NCBI GenBank assembly: GCA_973895155.1
Contig: OZ316894.1
Span: 12,462,001 to 12,526,000 of the forward strand
DNA from: Marsupella aquatica
Lineage: Eukaryota; Marchantiophyta
Direction of reading: 5' to 3'
DNA length: 64,000 nt
Positions 21,740 through 33,800 of the stretch are shown one piece after another (the stretch's first letter is position 1; each line of letters starts with the position of its first letter). The notes under the pieces were generated by a model, which saw only the letters and a list, made by a program, of their open reading frames with translations, was not told the origin of the DNA and searched no databases. The position numbers and the translations under genes are program-made.

Positions 21740-22075
21740 GGTCTAAGGACGGTGAGTGGACGCCTTGAAAATGAAGTAGATACAAAATAGTCAATATAGA
21801 AAAAACACTTATGGGAACTTTGCAACTTGATTCTCAGTTTTCCATTCACGTAAAAGTGATGTGTGGACGCGTTGAAATGTAATAGACAAAAAAGAGCTAA
21901 TTATATAAATATAAGCATGACAATAAACTATGCAATTGGATTCTCATCTTTCCATTCATGCAAAGGTGGGGAGTGGAAAATGAAATAGATACAAAAGAGC
22001 TAATATGATAGGAAAAAACACAAGAGGGAACTATGTTGTTTGATTCTCATTTTTCCATTCATGCAAAATATATAA
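21740..22075. repeat. three tandem units of about 110 bp
   Basis: Three diverged head-to-tail units. Each contains a (T/G)GAAAATGAA(G/A)TAGATACAAAA-like block, an AGCTAAT/AGTCAAT block, and ends near TTGATTCTCA(T/G)(T/C)TTTCCATTCA(T/C)G. They lie directly downstream of a minus-strand LINE 3' end, as the 4,665-5,270 array does for the other LINE fragment. Confidence 0.65.
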
Positions 22076-22894
22076 CACAGTGCCCAAGGACAAAAAATGC
22101 CAAACCGGGAGACAAGATCCCAAAGGCAAAGCAACCCAATGAAGGGGAGGAAAAGAGGGAAAGGGCCCCAAGAAAAAACAAGCCAAGGGGTCCCAAATCC
22201 AAAAGCTGACAAAAATGTAACCACTAAAGGAGCCGTGAAGGCTAACACCCTACTGACCGGAGAACTGAAAAGCCTGGACGATAGAACTCCGGAGTAAACC
22301 GCAAAGGAGGGTCCCGAAAGCGGAACCTGGCGGGAGGCCCTAAAACCAATTGCCTCAGCCCTACGAAGGAGGGTGAAAGCCTGGGCCCTGCTTTAGCCAT
22401 AAACACCTGCTGCCGAAAAAAGGTGGTGAGGACAAAAACAGGGGGGAAAGGCCTCCGCTCAATACAATAAACAACACAGGCCCGCAGTAACTGGTCGAAG
22501 GTAGGGTGGAGAGCACCAAAAACCTCAATGGCAAAGGGGTTAAAAAGATCCCCTGGTAGTGAACTGCATAGGGTTCCTCCTTGAGCCGGGCCCCCTTGGC
22601 AGCAGCATGGCCAGGCACATGGGCGGCAACCGCGACATGGCTCACCCCAGTAGGGTCAACAACAACCACATCCCCAAGAGCACGAACCCCAACCCTAGAA
22701 AAGACCAGATCCGCCCGCCTCCGGTCAGGAAGACCATCCCGAGGGGGGAGGACATGCAAAAAGTAGCGAGTGAATACCCTGTAACTGATATGAGAAAAGA
22801 TTTCCTTAATGATATGAATAAATGACATTGATAGATTGTGTAGTTTGATTCTTAGCTTCCCTTTCTGGTTTGTGACATTTAGTGCTACCCACAA
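21990..22894 (-). mobile_element. LINE-type 3' end fragment with nuclease-like segment
   Basis: On the minus strand, about 22,765-22,560 encodes PDRRRADLVF, then LGDVVVVDPTGVSH and HAAAKGARLKEEPYAV. The spacing of Asp, Asp and Lys-containing blocks resembles the nuclease-like region found downstream of RT in some plant retroelement-derived proteins, possibly PD-(D/E)XK type. The frame ends at 22,361 and is followed by a 3' tail (FGIFCPWALCYIF on minus, about 22,100) shared with the fragment at 5.3 kb. No RT was found upstream, so the copy is 5'-truncated. LINE assignment and nuclease call are by memory of motifs and tentative. Confidence 0.45.
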
Positions 22895-22923
22895 GCTTCA
22901 CGGGCAGCCTGGTGGACTGTGGT

Positions 22924-23075
22924 AGCAAGTGCTAGTACCCCAAGGTTTTGGTCAAAACCACAAGCTCACAAACCTGTCCCAAAGTTACATGAATGTGATA
23001 GCAAGTGCTAGTACCCCAAGGTTTTGGTCAAAACCACAAGCTCACAAACCTGTCCCAAAGTTACATGAATAGGAT
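22924..23075. repeat. 76-bp tandem duplication
   Basis: Two head-to-tail 76-bp units (22,924-22,999 and 23,000-23,075), each starting AGCAAGTGCTAGTACC. They appear identical except at the junction. No function seen. Confidence 0.92.
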
Positions 23076-24741
23076 AATGTACTGGTTAGAGAGCATTGTG
23101 AGATATAATGCCCCCCAAAACAAGGGAGATAGCCCAAAGTTTTGAGGGGCTTTATTCTAAAAATTCCCCTAATTAGTACATTAATATGTTTGAAAAGGTT
23201 GAGTGATTTTTTGAGAACTGATAAGACAAAGTAAACTTATGGATGGAAAAAATTATCGGGCCATCTAACAATTTTTTGGCATACAATTAGTTGAAAACCT
23301 GTAAGAAGTTAAAAATGGAAAATATTCAGCCATTCATTCTACTCGATTCTGGATACAATCCACCTCCTTAAGACAATCTTTTATTTTGTTTCATATGATA
23401 AAACAATTTTCTCTGTTTTACAATTTCCAAGCTTTGTGGTACTTCACATATTCTCCTAGAAGGGAAGCATTATGTAAAATTAATGCCCGGTAAAAGACAA
23501 CTAAGGAAACTCACAAAAGGTTTTTCTTCTCTTGAGCGAAAAATGGAAAAACATTGGCCATCAAATACGCATGACGCCGTCATAAAAAGTTAGAAGTTAG
23601 ATTCTACACCTGTGAAGTAGTGAAGTACGCGCGGTTCTTTATGGAGTACGGTCCTCTACTGTACCTTCTTTATTACCAAGTGGGTAGGGCGGGCCGTTGA
23701 TAGCCCTGCTCGCTACCGTCGAGATACCGGGCCTCTGCCGTCGGTGAGTTCGCCCTGTGAAGCAGGAATGCAGGATCCCTCGCTCTGTTCGAATAATGGA
23801 GCGAGGACTCGAGGAGGATGATTGTTTACATTGTCTACAGTGCTTTTGGACGCAGAGGTTCGCTGCATGATAGAATTTGGCATTGCATTGCATTGCATTG
23901 CATTTCCTTGGATTGCGCTTGCGGTCGTTGCTCGTGCTCTCGTGATCTCGTTCGCTTCGAGCTTTTGTTTGTTTCCATAGCGTTGTTTTGTTTGTTTGTG
24001 CCTGCTTCTTTCGCTTTTTTCGCGGAGCACCGTACCATAGTGGTGAAGGAGATTGGTGACGATGGGGCCCGCCGGCAATAAACGATGATCGATTCAGTGG
24101 GTTGGAATTTGAACAAGCGGTGATGATGGCGGAATAGCAGCTGGTCCGTGGTCCGTCGCAGTTTTGTAGTAACGTGAGAGGCAGGAAAACGAGAGTAGAA
24201 AGCATCGCAGTGTGGCACAGCAAAGCAGAGAGCACATGCGCGGCTGAATGGCGAACATGAAAGGTGCAGCAGTGATGATAAAGAATGATTGGGATGGGCA
24301 CGCAGGAGGTCTGTTTGTCTGTGGTTTTCGATTGAATTTTGGACGATAATTTCTTTAGACGTGGATTGTTCGATTTGGGAGTAGCGACGACAACATAGAC
24401 GCAATGTGCGGGACAAGACTATAATGAACGATGGACGAGTCGAATCTTGCCAGCGTTGTGAAGGCTCGATGAAACTGAAAACAGTTGCGTGGAACTTCAC
24501 AGGAAACAGCTGTGTAATCGGGATCGCTGAGTGACGTCCAGCGGGATGGTGATGTCTGTGGATTGGATGAGCAGGTCGGGAGTGTGACGGAAGCGGTAGA
24601 CGTTACTGCTTGTTTCGTCGACTCCAGGACTGGAAGAAAAACAAGGTCGGAATCTTACATTGATAGCATTTCGTTCATTTTCGTTCGTTTCATTCATGGT
24701 GCAGCTGATAGTTGTTAGGTGTCTTCATTATGGATTTTAGC
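23076..24741. other. upstream region of the callose synthase, no gene assigned
   Basis: AT-rich to about 23,570, then more balanced. It contains a (CATTG)n microsatellite at about 23,880-23,905 and GCCA repeats near 24,758-24,792. Two long overlapping minus-strand frames (23,639-24,301 and 23,835-24,500) show no known domain and are not accepted as genes. The promoter and 5' UTR of the callose synthase probably lie here, but I could not place a TATA box or transcription start. Confidence 0.4.
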
Positions 24742-24803
24742 ATGGCGAGGATTCCGCTGAGCCAGCCAGCCAGCCAGCAAACCAGCCAGCCGTTGTTGCA
24801 AAT
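24742..24803 (+). CDS. CALS: callose synthase candidate first exon (start codon)
   Basis: The first certain exon has no ATG in frame; its frame is closed by TAA at 25,015-25,017. An upstream exon must therefore supply the start. The ATG at 24,742 opens a 20-codon Gln/Ser/Pro-rich stretch ([13 protein letters not shown]...) ending at a GTGAGG donor (24,804). Joined to an acceptor at 25,082 it keeps phase. Acceptors at 25,024 or 25,030 would need a different upstream exon. A cDNA would decide; this is inference. Confidence 0.35.
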
Positions 24804-27800
24804 GTGAGGGCTCCGGTGTAGTAGTTTAGCTGTTTGCAGCTCAGGAATTTCGCAGCATTTCGTTCGGTTGATTGTCTTCCGGAACGATGAGAAGGAGCAA
24901 TTATAGGCTTCTACCACAAGACAATCACTTTACGACATAGCACGCGTTTTTATGTCTTTGATCGATGCTCTGATCTCATTTTCGCAGGGAGGTATTGTGC
25001 TGAGGTTTTATCGATAAAGGTCAGCTGCAGCACTGGAACTAACGGCTTCGACGGGCCCTGGGGCTCCCTCTGGGAGCCCCAGCCCGGCATCCCATGGGAG
25101 TCGGGCCGTTCAACGACGTGGCCTGTCTCGGACATATACCACCGCAAGTTTCTCCGATGTCTTTGACAGCGAAGTTGTTCCGTCTTCATTGTCGTCAATT
25201 GCTCCTATTCTACGAGTCGCGAATGAGATTGAAAGAGAGCGGCCACGAGTTGCATACCTTTGTGAGTATAGGAACTGATGTCCATTCTGACAAATGGGAG
25301 GCAGCAGAGAGAAATGAATCTCGATTTTTTATACTTGTAGGTCTCGCTACTATTTGTCTGCTCTCCCTTTTTACTCTGCCGGTGTGGACATTTCCGAGGA
25401 TCTAAAATTATGTTCTATATTATTGTCTTTGGATGCTTTTCGACGAAAGTAGAAAGCTTCTTCGAGGACCAGAAGCAATTAATCATCCTTTCAGACTTGC
25501 ACTACATTCCGTCACGAAAGGATATCTACAAACACCGCGTCGATTGTTTTGGAAATTCTTCCACCTGGTCCGTGGTTGTTTTCATGTCGACGGTAATCTG
25601 AGGCGTCAACTGGTTGAAGATTTATTGCTTGGGGGACGATGAAGTAGTTCTCTTGACAACAATGTGATCTTGTTACCATCCGCTTGTCGTTGGCAGGCCG
25701 CTTCTATGCTTTCGAGAAGGCACACAAGCTTGATCCAACTTCGAGTGGACGAGGAGTCCGGCAATTCAAGACGGCATTGCTGCAACGACTTGAAAGGGTA
25801 GAGTCATTGTTCAATCCAATGTGTGCAACGAGTGGCAACTTACCACGGTCAAATTGCTGTAGCGGTGCTTCCGACAGCCCTCTGAAAACTTGGTGGCTAA
25901 CTAGCCAGTGACAGATTTTTAAATGTTAAGCATTATTACCAGAAAAGTGATGTGGGTCGCTGTTCCAGTGAAGAGGTGAAGTGCGTCTAGGTCGCGTTGC
26001 TTTGTTTCGTAGAAGGGACTGCAGATGGCAGCTTTGAACTGGGAGGCCGAATTCAACGATAATTCTTTGGATGCTGGTCCAGAGGTCGGTTGAAAGAGCT
26101 TCATTCCCACTGGAGGTCATGTAGGTGACGGAATGGTCTATTAACGAAGTTCTTGACGCACAGGATAATGGACCCACTCTCGCGGCCCGGCACAGGCGGA
26201 GTGACGCACGAGAAATGCAGAGTTTCTACCAGAATTATTACGATAACTACGTCAAAGCCCTGGATGGAACTGAGCATTCTGACCGGTGAGTTAATACGGT
26301 GTTCTTAGTCCTGTAGCGGAGGATGGTCTCCTACCTAAGTGGGATGTGACTTAAACATGGCTGGACTAGCGGTTTTCTTTGTCAAGTTATGGGATTGTAA
26401 GATCAACTCCGCTGAACTAACGAAATTTGGACAATGAGGTTTACAACTGGACGTAAAATCAGATTCACTTCGCCTCTCACAATGGTACATGAAAAGCAGG
26501 TCGAAGATTGTCAAAATGGCAATACTTTCAGTACGTAAGTTTCATGAAAGGGAACGTCAGTTGGTGGACTAGACGCACGCTGATGCCTACAGCACCGCGC
26601 ACTTATACAATCTTTAGTGCTAGGAGTTATATCCTCCCTCGAGCTGTCTTAAACCTCCCTACTATCAGGATTCTCAGTCCTGTCTTTTCCGAATTGGACA
26701 TAGATTTTTTCCAGCAACGTCGAGTTTGTTCAAAACTTGGTTCAGGTTGCAACTATGGTAGATGTGAGCTGTTTAGACTGGTGTTTGCTGTGACTCCCCA
26801 CCTCTTTGTTTGGAGGTCGTATCTTGTACTAGGAGTCCAGTAAATCTCCTTCTGTCTTCGGGGCTACGGTCACCTTTTTCCATTCTCCTATTCGGATTCT
26901 CAGTCCATCTTTTCTGAACGTTGGACTTTGATTTTTTCCAGCAACGTCGAGTTTGTTCAAAACGTATAGCACGAGGTTGCAACTATGGTGGATGTGAGCT
27001 GTTTAGACTGGTGTTTGTTGTGACTCCTCACCTGTCTGTGTCGTATCTTGTCACTAGTGGTGTTTGCTGTGACTCCCCCACCTGACTGTTCCGAGGTCGT
27101 ATCTTGTCACTAGGGGTTCAGTATACTTCGTTGTGTTTCCGGGCTACGATTACCTGTTTCTAGATGGCTGTGAAGTGTAAAACGAAATTTTTGGGAACAG
27201 CAGTCCTAACAGACGTACTTGCCTTTTCGTAGTGCGCAACTGGCCAAGGCTTACCAGACTGCCGGGATTCTTTTCGAGGTGCTTACTGCCGTGAATAAGA
27301 GTGAACAGGCAGAACCCCCTCCTGAGGTAAGTATCCGTCATCAATTATACATGAAATGAACAGTTCCATTTCTTCCTGGTTCACGATAATTGCTGCCAGG
27401 TGGGTCTCTCTCGTTCTTCTGCTTGGCCTGGAAAGTAGTCTCAGCATTTGTTTTTGGACAGGATTCCGCTTTAATGTATTCCTTTTCCTTCCTCGGCAGA
27501 TCATTGCGGCAAGTAAAATTGTCGAGGAAAGGCAGGAAATCCTTCAGCCCTTCAATATTCTACCTCTAGATGCGGCAGGTGCTTCACAAGCTATCATTCA
27601 ATTGCCTGAGGTACACTACATTGGTTTCAAGAATAAGTTAACTGGGATGACAATTTTCTGGCTAAATCCAAATTTTGGAGTTCACCACAGTTGTGAATTG
27701 TTACAATCTGCGAAGTCATGAAACACACTATAGTATTCAAGGCGTATAGTCCATCTTTCTGTCCTGAGAGGGATTTTTGTTTGGAAGGTTGAAGTTGCCT

Positions 27801-30800
27801 ACTGAAGTCAGTCTACACTGCAGATAAAGGCATCTGTTGAGTCTCTACGCAACATTCGTGGATTGCCCTGGCCTCCAGGATGGGAGCAGGGGCGGCACAA
27901 GTCCGGGGAGCTGGATTTACTCGATTGGCTGCAGTCTATGTTTGGATTTCAGGTAATTTCGAATTTTCTTGGCTGTCCTGGCACACAAAACTTGCTCCCG
28001 TAGCAACCGGTTATTTCCGGAAGGACGATCGCAAACAAAATTCCAATGTGTCATGGGACTACAAATAGAGTAGAAACAATGTATAACTGGTTATCGATCG
28101 ACTTGAATTATACAATTCGGACCATATCTGAGGCCGAGCTAATGGACTCCTGCTGAAACCATCTTATTTGGATGCTCAATATGCGATTTTGTGATTTCTA
28201 GCGCAATAAGGGTCCACTAGTGGTGATTGCTCTGAGGGTATTGACGAAGTGGTCCACTCATAACCGTTGATTCTTGTGAAACCTATACCCTAATCCAGTC
28301 TTCGTATGCATTAAATTGTTCTTGTGACCCTACTGGTTTCTTCTGACTATGTACCCTTGCAATGAATCTGCATGACAGAAAGCAAGCGTGGCAAATCAAA
28401 GGGAACATATTATTCTATTGCTGGCCAATGTACATATAAGACTCATCCCAAAGCCAGAGCAGATGAACAAGGTACTTTTTCTTCCGCGAGCTCCTGTCTG
28501 GTTGTAAGGTTCTCCATTGTACGTTTTGTCCTCAGTGATTTGGTGTAGATAAGTAGCGAGCGCAACACAATATCGGCCATTTAATTTCCTATGTAAATGT
28601 CTCCGAAGCAGCCGATGATTGTTCAAAGTGGTAGAACTTGATTAACTCATGGGCAGAGGAAGTTTGACTGCCACAAGGGGAAGATACAGTGTTTCGCAGT
28701 TTCTTTCCAATAATATGGATGAATCAATCCATTGCTCCTGGTGGCAAGCATATAGAGTCATGTGGTGAAAGGACAGGAGCAAGCATATAGAGTCATGTGG
28801 TGAAAGGACACTTGCCAGATGTATGGCAAGGAATGGCTAGTTGGGTCTACTAGTATAAGTGGTTAGCTGACGACTTAATTGCACTGCCCTTTATCAGCTG
28901 GATGATCGTGCTCTCAATCAAGTGATGGACAAACTATTCAAGAACTACAAGAGTTGGTGCAAATTTCTGGGCCGTAAAAACAGTTTATGGTAGTACCCCG
29001 AGCTCTTTCTATGTCACGAACAGTTTTTCATGTATTCTTGTCTTTGTCTGCCATGAATGAAGAGACCGTGGGGATTGAGGTAAATGTCAAAAACTATATC
29101 ATGGGTACCCTTTTTTGCCTGTTCCCAGGCTCCCAACTTTGCCGCAAGAGATTCAACAACGAAAAATCTTGTACATGGGCCTGTATCTTCTTATATGGGG
29201 AGAGGCTGCAAATTTGCGATTCATGCCCGAGTGCCTTTGCTACATCTATCACAATGTAAGATTCGGAAACCTATGCCCTGAAGTAGCCTAGCCCCCTCTA
29301 TGCTTTCCGACTGTGGTCAGGATAGTCAAGAAACCATCGCCATTATCATACAGTTGCGACAGTTTTTAGCTCCTATTTGCTCAGTTAGATGCGTGACTCA
29401 TGCTACCTGTTGATGCAGATGGCATATGAGCTTTTCGGAATCTTGGCTGGAAACGTCAGTTTGGCGACAGGAGAGAATATAAAGCCAGCTTACGGCGGAG
29501 ACGAGGAGTCCTTCTTAAGAAAAGTCATCACGCCAATATATGACATTGTTGAGAAGGTGCATTCTATTGGAGGAAGCCTCTGAAAGTGTCTTCTCTCAAG
29601 TACTCTATTGCGGTAATGGTCTTACGGGTGTGACTTGATTTGCAGGAAGCGAGATGTAATTGCAACGGAACAGCCCCGCACACTGCCTGGCGCAACTATG
29701 ATGATCTTAATGAGTTTTTCTGGTACAATATAGTCCAACCACTAGTGGACTCCTTCACGTCGATCAGAAAAGTCGTAACAGTTGTAGCCACAACAGGAGC
29801 CGAAGCAACATTGACAATATTTCCGCACCCCTCAGCTTAGTAGAACGCAGATGAGGGAAAAATCATTCGTCGCCCTGGGAGGTCTCATGTGAAACAACTT
29901 GGAGTATGGTTGACAGTGGTTATTTGAAAGACTAAATAAGCTGAAGAGAAGAGAGATGTTTACTAAGGTGATCTGCTTGATACAGGTCTGTGGACTGCTT
30001 TCGGCTGGGATGGCCAATGCGATTGGACTCTGACTTTTTTGTCCCTCCTGCATCTTATAACCGCAAGATGTTGAAGCCTAAGCTTCCGCCGGACGATGAG
30101 AAGGTGAGGAAACGACTTCAACATTAAGAAATTTTTCTTAAGTCCTATTCTGCAGTTGAAGCTCTCAGGGTCTAGCAGAGTCACATGCCGAATGCCTGCT
30201 GTAGAGCTCTTCGCTTATTTTCAAACTGAGATTAACCCTGGGCTTTAAATTTTGTCTCAGAAAACAGGGGCCACTGCCGCACCAAAATATTTGGGAAAGT
30301 CGAACTTCGTAGAAATTCGCTCGTTTGGACACCTCTTTCGCAGTTATGATCGCATGTGGACTTTCTACATATTGGGGTTGCAGGTAGTTTGATGAAGTTC
30401 ATTTTGGCTGATTGCGGTTTGTAATCTGTATGCATAAGTTTTTGCATTGAAAATACCATATTTTATGCTTGCTCTAAAACTGTTCACATTGGATCGGTTG
30501 GGAGACCGAACATTCTTTAGCATACCATTCTTCGACTAAGCCATCTGAATGATCCTAAAGGTACTCGGTTGGGCTATCAGGTAATGATTGTCATTGCTTG
30601 GACTATTGAGCCGAATCGTAATGTGCGCATTATGTTCGAAGGCGATAACTTTAAGAAGATCCTCAGTATTTTCATTACGGCTGCCATCCTCCGCTGTGTA
30701 CAAGGTAATGACATTTACGAATTCTCAAGGACAAAGAGGTGGAATTGCTACTCGGTAGACTTGTTGTCCTAGCTTTTGACGTGCAATTCTAGTCAAATCA

Positions 30801-33800
30801 TGGTTATTTCTTACTCAATTGGTCTTCTGGGGAGAAAAAAGACCATCCTAACTGCGGAAATCTCTTGTTTTTGTGCAGGTGTTCTAGATATTGGTTTGAC
30901 CATACATGCTTATCGGAGTATGAAGGTCATGGGCCTTACACGGCTTTTTTTGAAGTTAATTGTCTCAGCTGCATGGGTTGTTGTGCTCTCTGTGTGTTTT
31001 GTGCACACCTACAACCATCCCACAGGGTTGATTCGAAGTGTCCAGAAGCTGCTGGGAAGTAGCTGGAAGAACCCATCTCTCTACATAACGGCTGTGGTCA
31101 TATACCTGGTGCCAAATTTTCTTGGCGCTATATTGTTTATCTTTCCCATGTTGCGACGATGGATAGAAAGCTCAAACTGGCGGATAGTACGCTTCCTGCT
31201 GTGGTGGTCACAGGTTGGATCCTAGAAACATATTTTTGCAGCGCGTTTCCTTGCTAGCTCCAAAGCATGAGAATAGTGTATTAATTGAGACCCGGAACTG
31301 CAACGTCGTAACTTGGGTTGTCAGCTTAAAGACATTGTTGTTGCTGCAGCCTCGACTATACGTTGGACGAGGAATGCATGAGAGCCAGTGGACTCTTTTC
31401 AAGTAATCATACCAACCAGTGCTTTTATCATAACTTCTATGCTTTTGTGTTGCATGTCACCTCAAATTTTTTATGGTGTGTCAGGTTAGGACTAACATAT
31501 TTTAGTCGGTTTGATGTGTGGTCTGGTCCCAGTCTTATGCCAGCTCGTGCCGTGCAGGTATTCGTTTTTCTGGATCTTCCTTCTTAGCAGTAAGTTCGTC
31601 TTCAGTTATTATACCCAGGTATGTTCCATCTGATATTCGCGTTGAGCCGAGTCCTAAGTTTTCCCCTCAGTCCTCCCAATGTACAACAAAGACAGCTGAC
31701 CAGTTCGCAGACTTATGGCTAAGATTTCAAAAGTTTCATCTGTCTTTTGGTGACAAGTAACCTTTCATGAAGAGAGAAAGCATATTCGCTTTTTACTATA
31801 GCTATCATAAACATTCAGTTGCCCTGGCTCCTCTGCGGTCGGTATATGTTGTTCATTTGCGTCAAAGTCAAAAGGATATGGTTTAGATTAAGGGGGATCT
31901 ATGCCATGTAATGCAGATAAAGCCCTTGGTGCAACCAACTAAGACCATCATGCGAGCCCGCGATATCAATTATACTTGGCATGAACTGTTTCCAAAAGGT
32001 ATTCCTCTCATCGACGCCGTTGAGAGTCATCTTCCTCTGCGTATTCCCTGTCTGATTTGCCTGGAGCTCTCGCCAAGTATTGATGTCAATTCGAATTCTC
32101 TCTTACCGTGCTAGTTATGCGTTTACAGATGGACATGCGTAAGGCTATAGAAATGTTGAAATGTTTCTGAACAAGGTTATCCTGATTTGCGCTTTGACAG
32201 TGAGACATAACATTGGAGCTGTTATTTCCATCTGGGCTCCTGTGATCCTGGTATTGCTTCTAACATTTTTCCCATCCAGTACATGATTATGAACAACATT
32301 TGTTGACTTTGGTATCTATATGGAGTTTTGGTTAAGTGATAGTAAAAGCTCCGAATGGGGAGGAAGAAGGAAACTTCCTTATAAATGATACAGTAAACAC
32401 GTTGTGAGACGATTTTGTTTTCCTGTCGTCTAGAAACCATGCATCCCAATGATTTGCAGTCTACGACACAATTTGCCATGGGAAAGGAGGGCAGTGAAAT
32501 CTTATTCTCATTCTGGCTCTGATTCTTTCAGGTATACTTTATGGACACCCAAATCTGGTACTCAGTGTTTTCAACAATTTTCGGGGGATTCTCAGGAGCT
32601 TTTCGACGTTTAGGAGAGGTACGTCTCAATAGTGTCGTGGCTAAGGAGTTGCACTGAGAGTACTTTTGGTAATTTGGTCTGAATGTACCGTCTGCAAATA
32701 GATCATTTGCGGCAGTCTGCTCTCAGGTCCCAATTGGCTCCTTTGCTTCTAGTAATCTTCTAGTAATGGAATTGACTTTAAGATCAATTCTATTCAATAT
32801 ATGAGGGGGGTGTGGCCTTTGAATCCTTTCGGTAGCATTCATTCAACATTGTTTGTTCTCAACCTTTGCGGACGAATTTTCATGCAGACCGACTGATCTT
32901 ACATGAGTTGATCACTGAGTGCTTGGTTCGTGTTTCAGATTCGCACATTGGGAATGTTAAGGTCTAGATTTCGCTCTTTGCCTGGAGCGTTCAATGCCAA
33001 TTTAATTCCAACAGAGAAACCTGCGCGGAGAGGCTTTTCCTTCTCCCGTGGTTTTGAAGAGGTACAAAACTTGAATTGAAGTGATGATGGAGCGCGCTAT
33101 GTTTGTTATATTGTGGCCAACCATCAATATGTCCTAGACTTTCGAGACACTTGAGCTACACTTGAGCTTGATCTGTGATAGGATTGGCTTTAAGTCTGTT
33201 GGTCGACAGTGTTGTACTTGTCGAATCCATTAATGTTAGGTCTTAAAGATTCCGATTTCAATTCCCGCGATCTTGGTCGTTGTACTCATGCACAACTAGG
33301 TTCCCATGACTCTGGACAACAGTGACTTGTCTCAGTTCTTTGCAAGATATTAGTATGTCGTAACCCGTATTTGGTATCGTCTGTAGGTACAGCCGGGAAA
33401 AGACAGGAAGGAAGCATCGAAGTTTGCACAGCTTTGGAATGAGGTCATCATGAGCTTTCGGGAGGAGGATTTAATCAGCGACAAGTAAGTTCTCTCTTGC
33501 TCTGGTTATCACTGCAGTGAGATGGCTCGCCATGTGACTGATTTATGGTTTTCTGTGACATATGCTACTTATAAGATCTATGGTGGAAGCCTATATATGA
33601 CAAGACTCTTTGTAATTGTGGAGCTGGTCGTCGATATCTCATAATACATTTGCAGGTATGTGCAAGCAGAGTAAGATTCTCGAGCTGGTTACTATGTTTC
33701 CTAAAAATAATTGTGTATCTGCAGAGAGAGAGATCTGATGCTTGTGCCATACTCTTCAGTCAACCTTTCAATTGTTCAGTGGCCGCCTTTCCTACTGGCA

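Noticed and set aside
23639-24500. Two overlapping long minus-strand frames (about 220 codons each) upstream of the callose synthase
   Set aside because: They overlap in different frames, are low-complexity in places, show no domain, and lie over the likely promoter/5' UTR of the + strand gene. Chance open frames are the better explanation.
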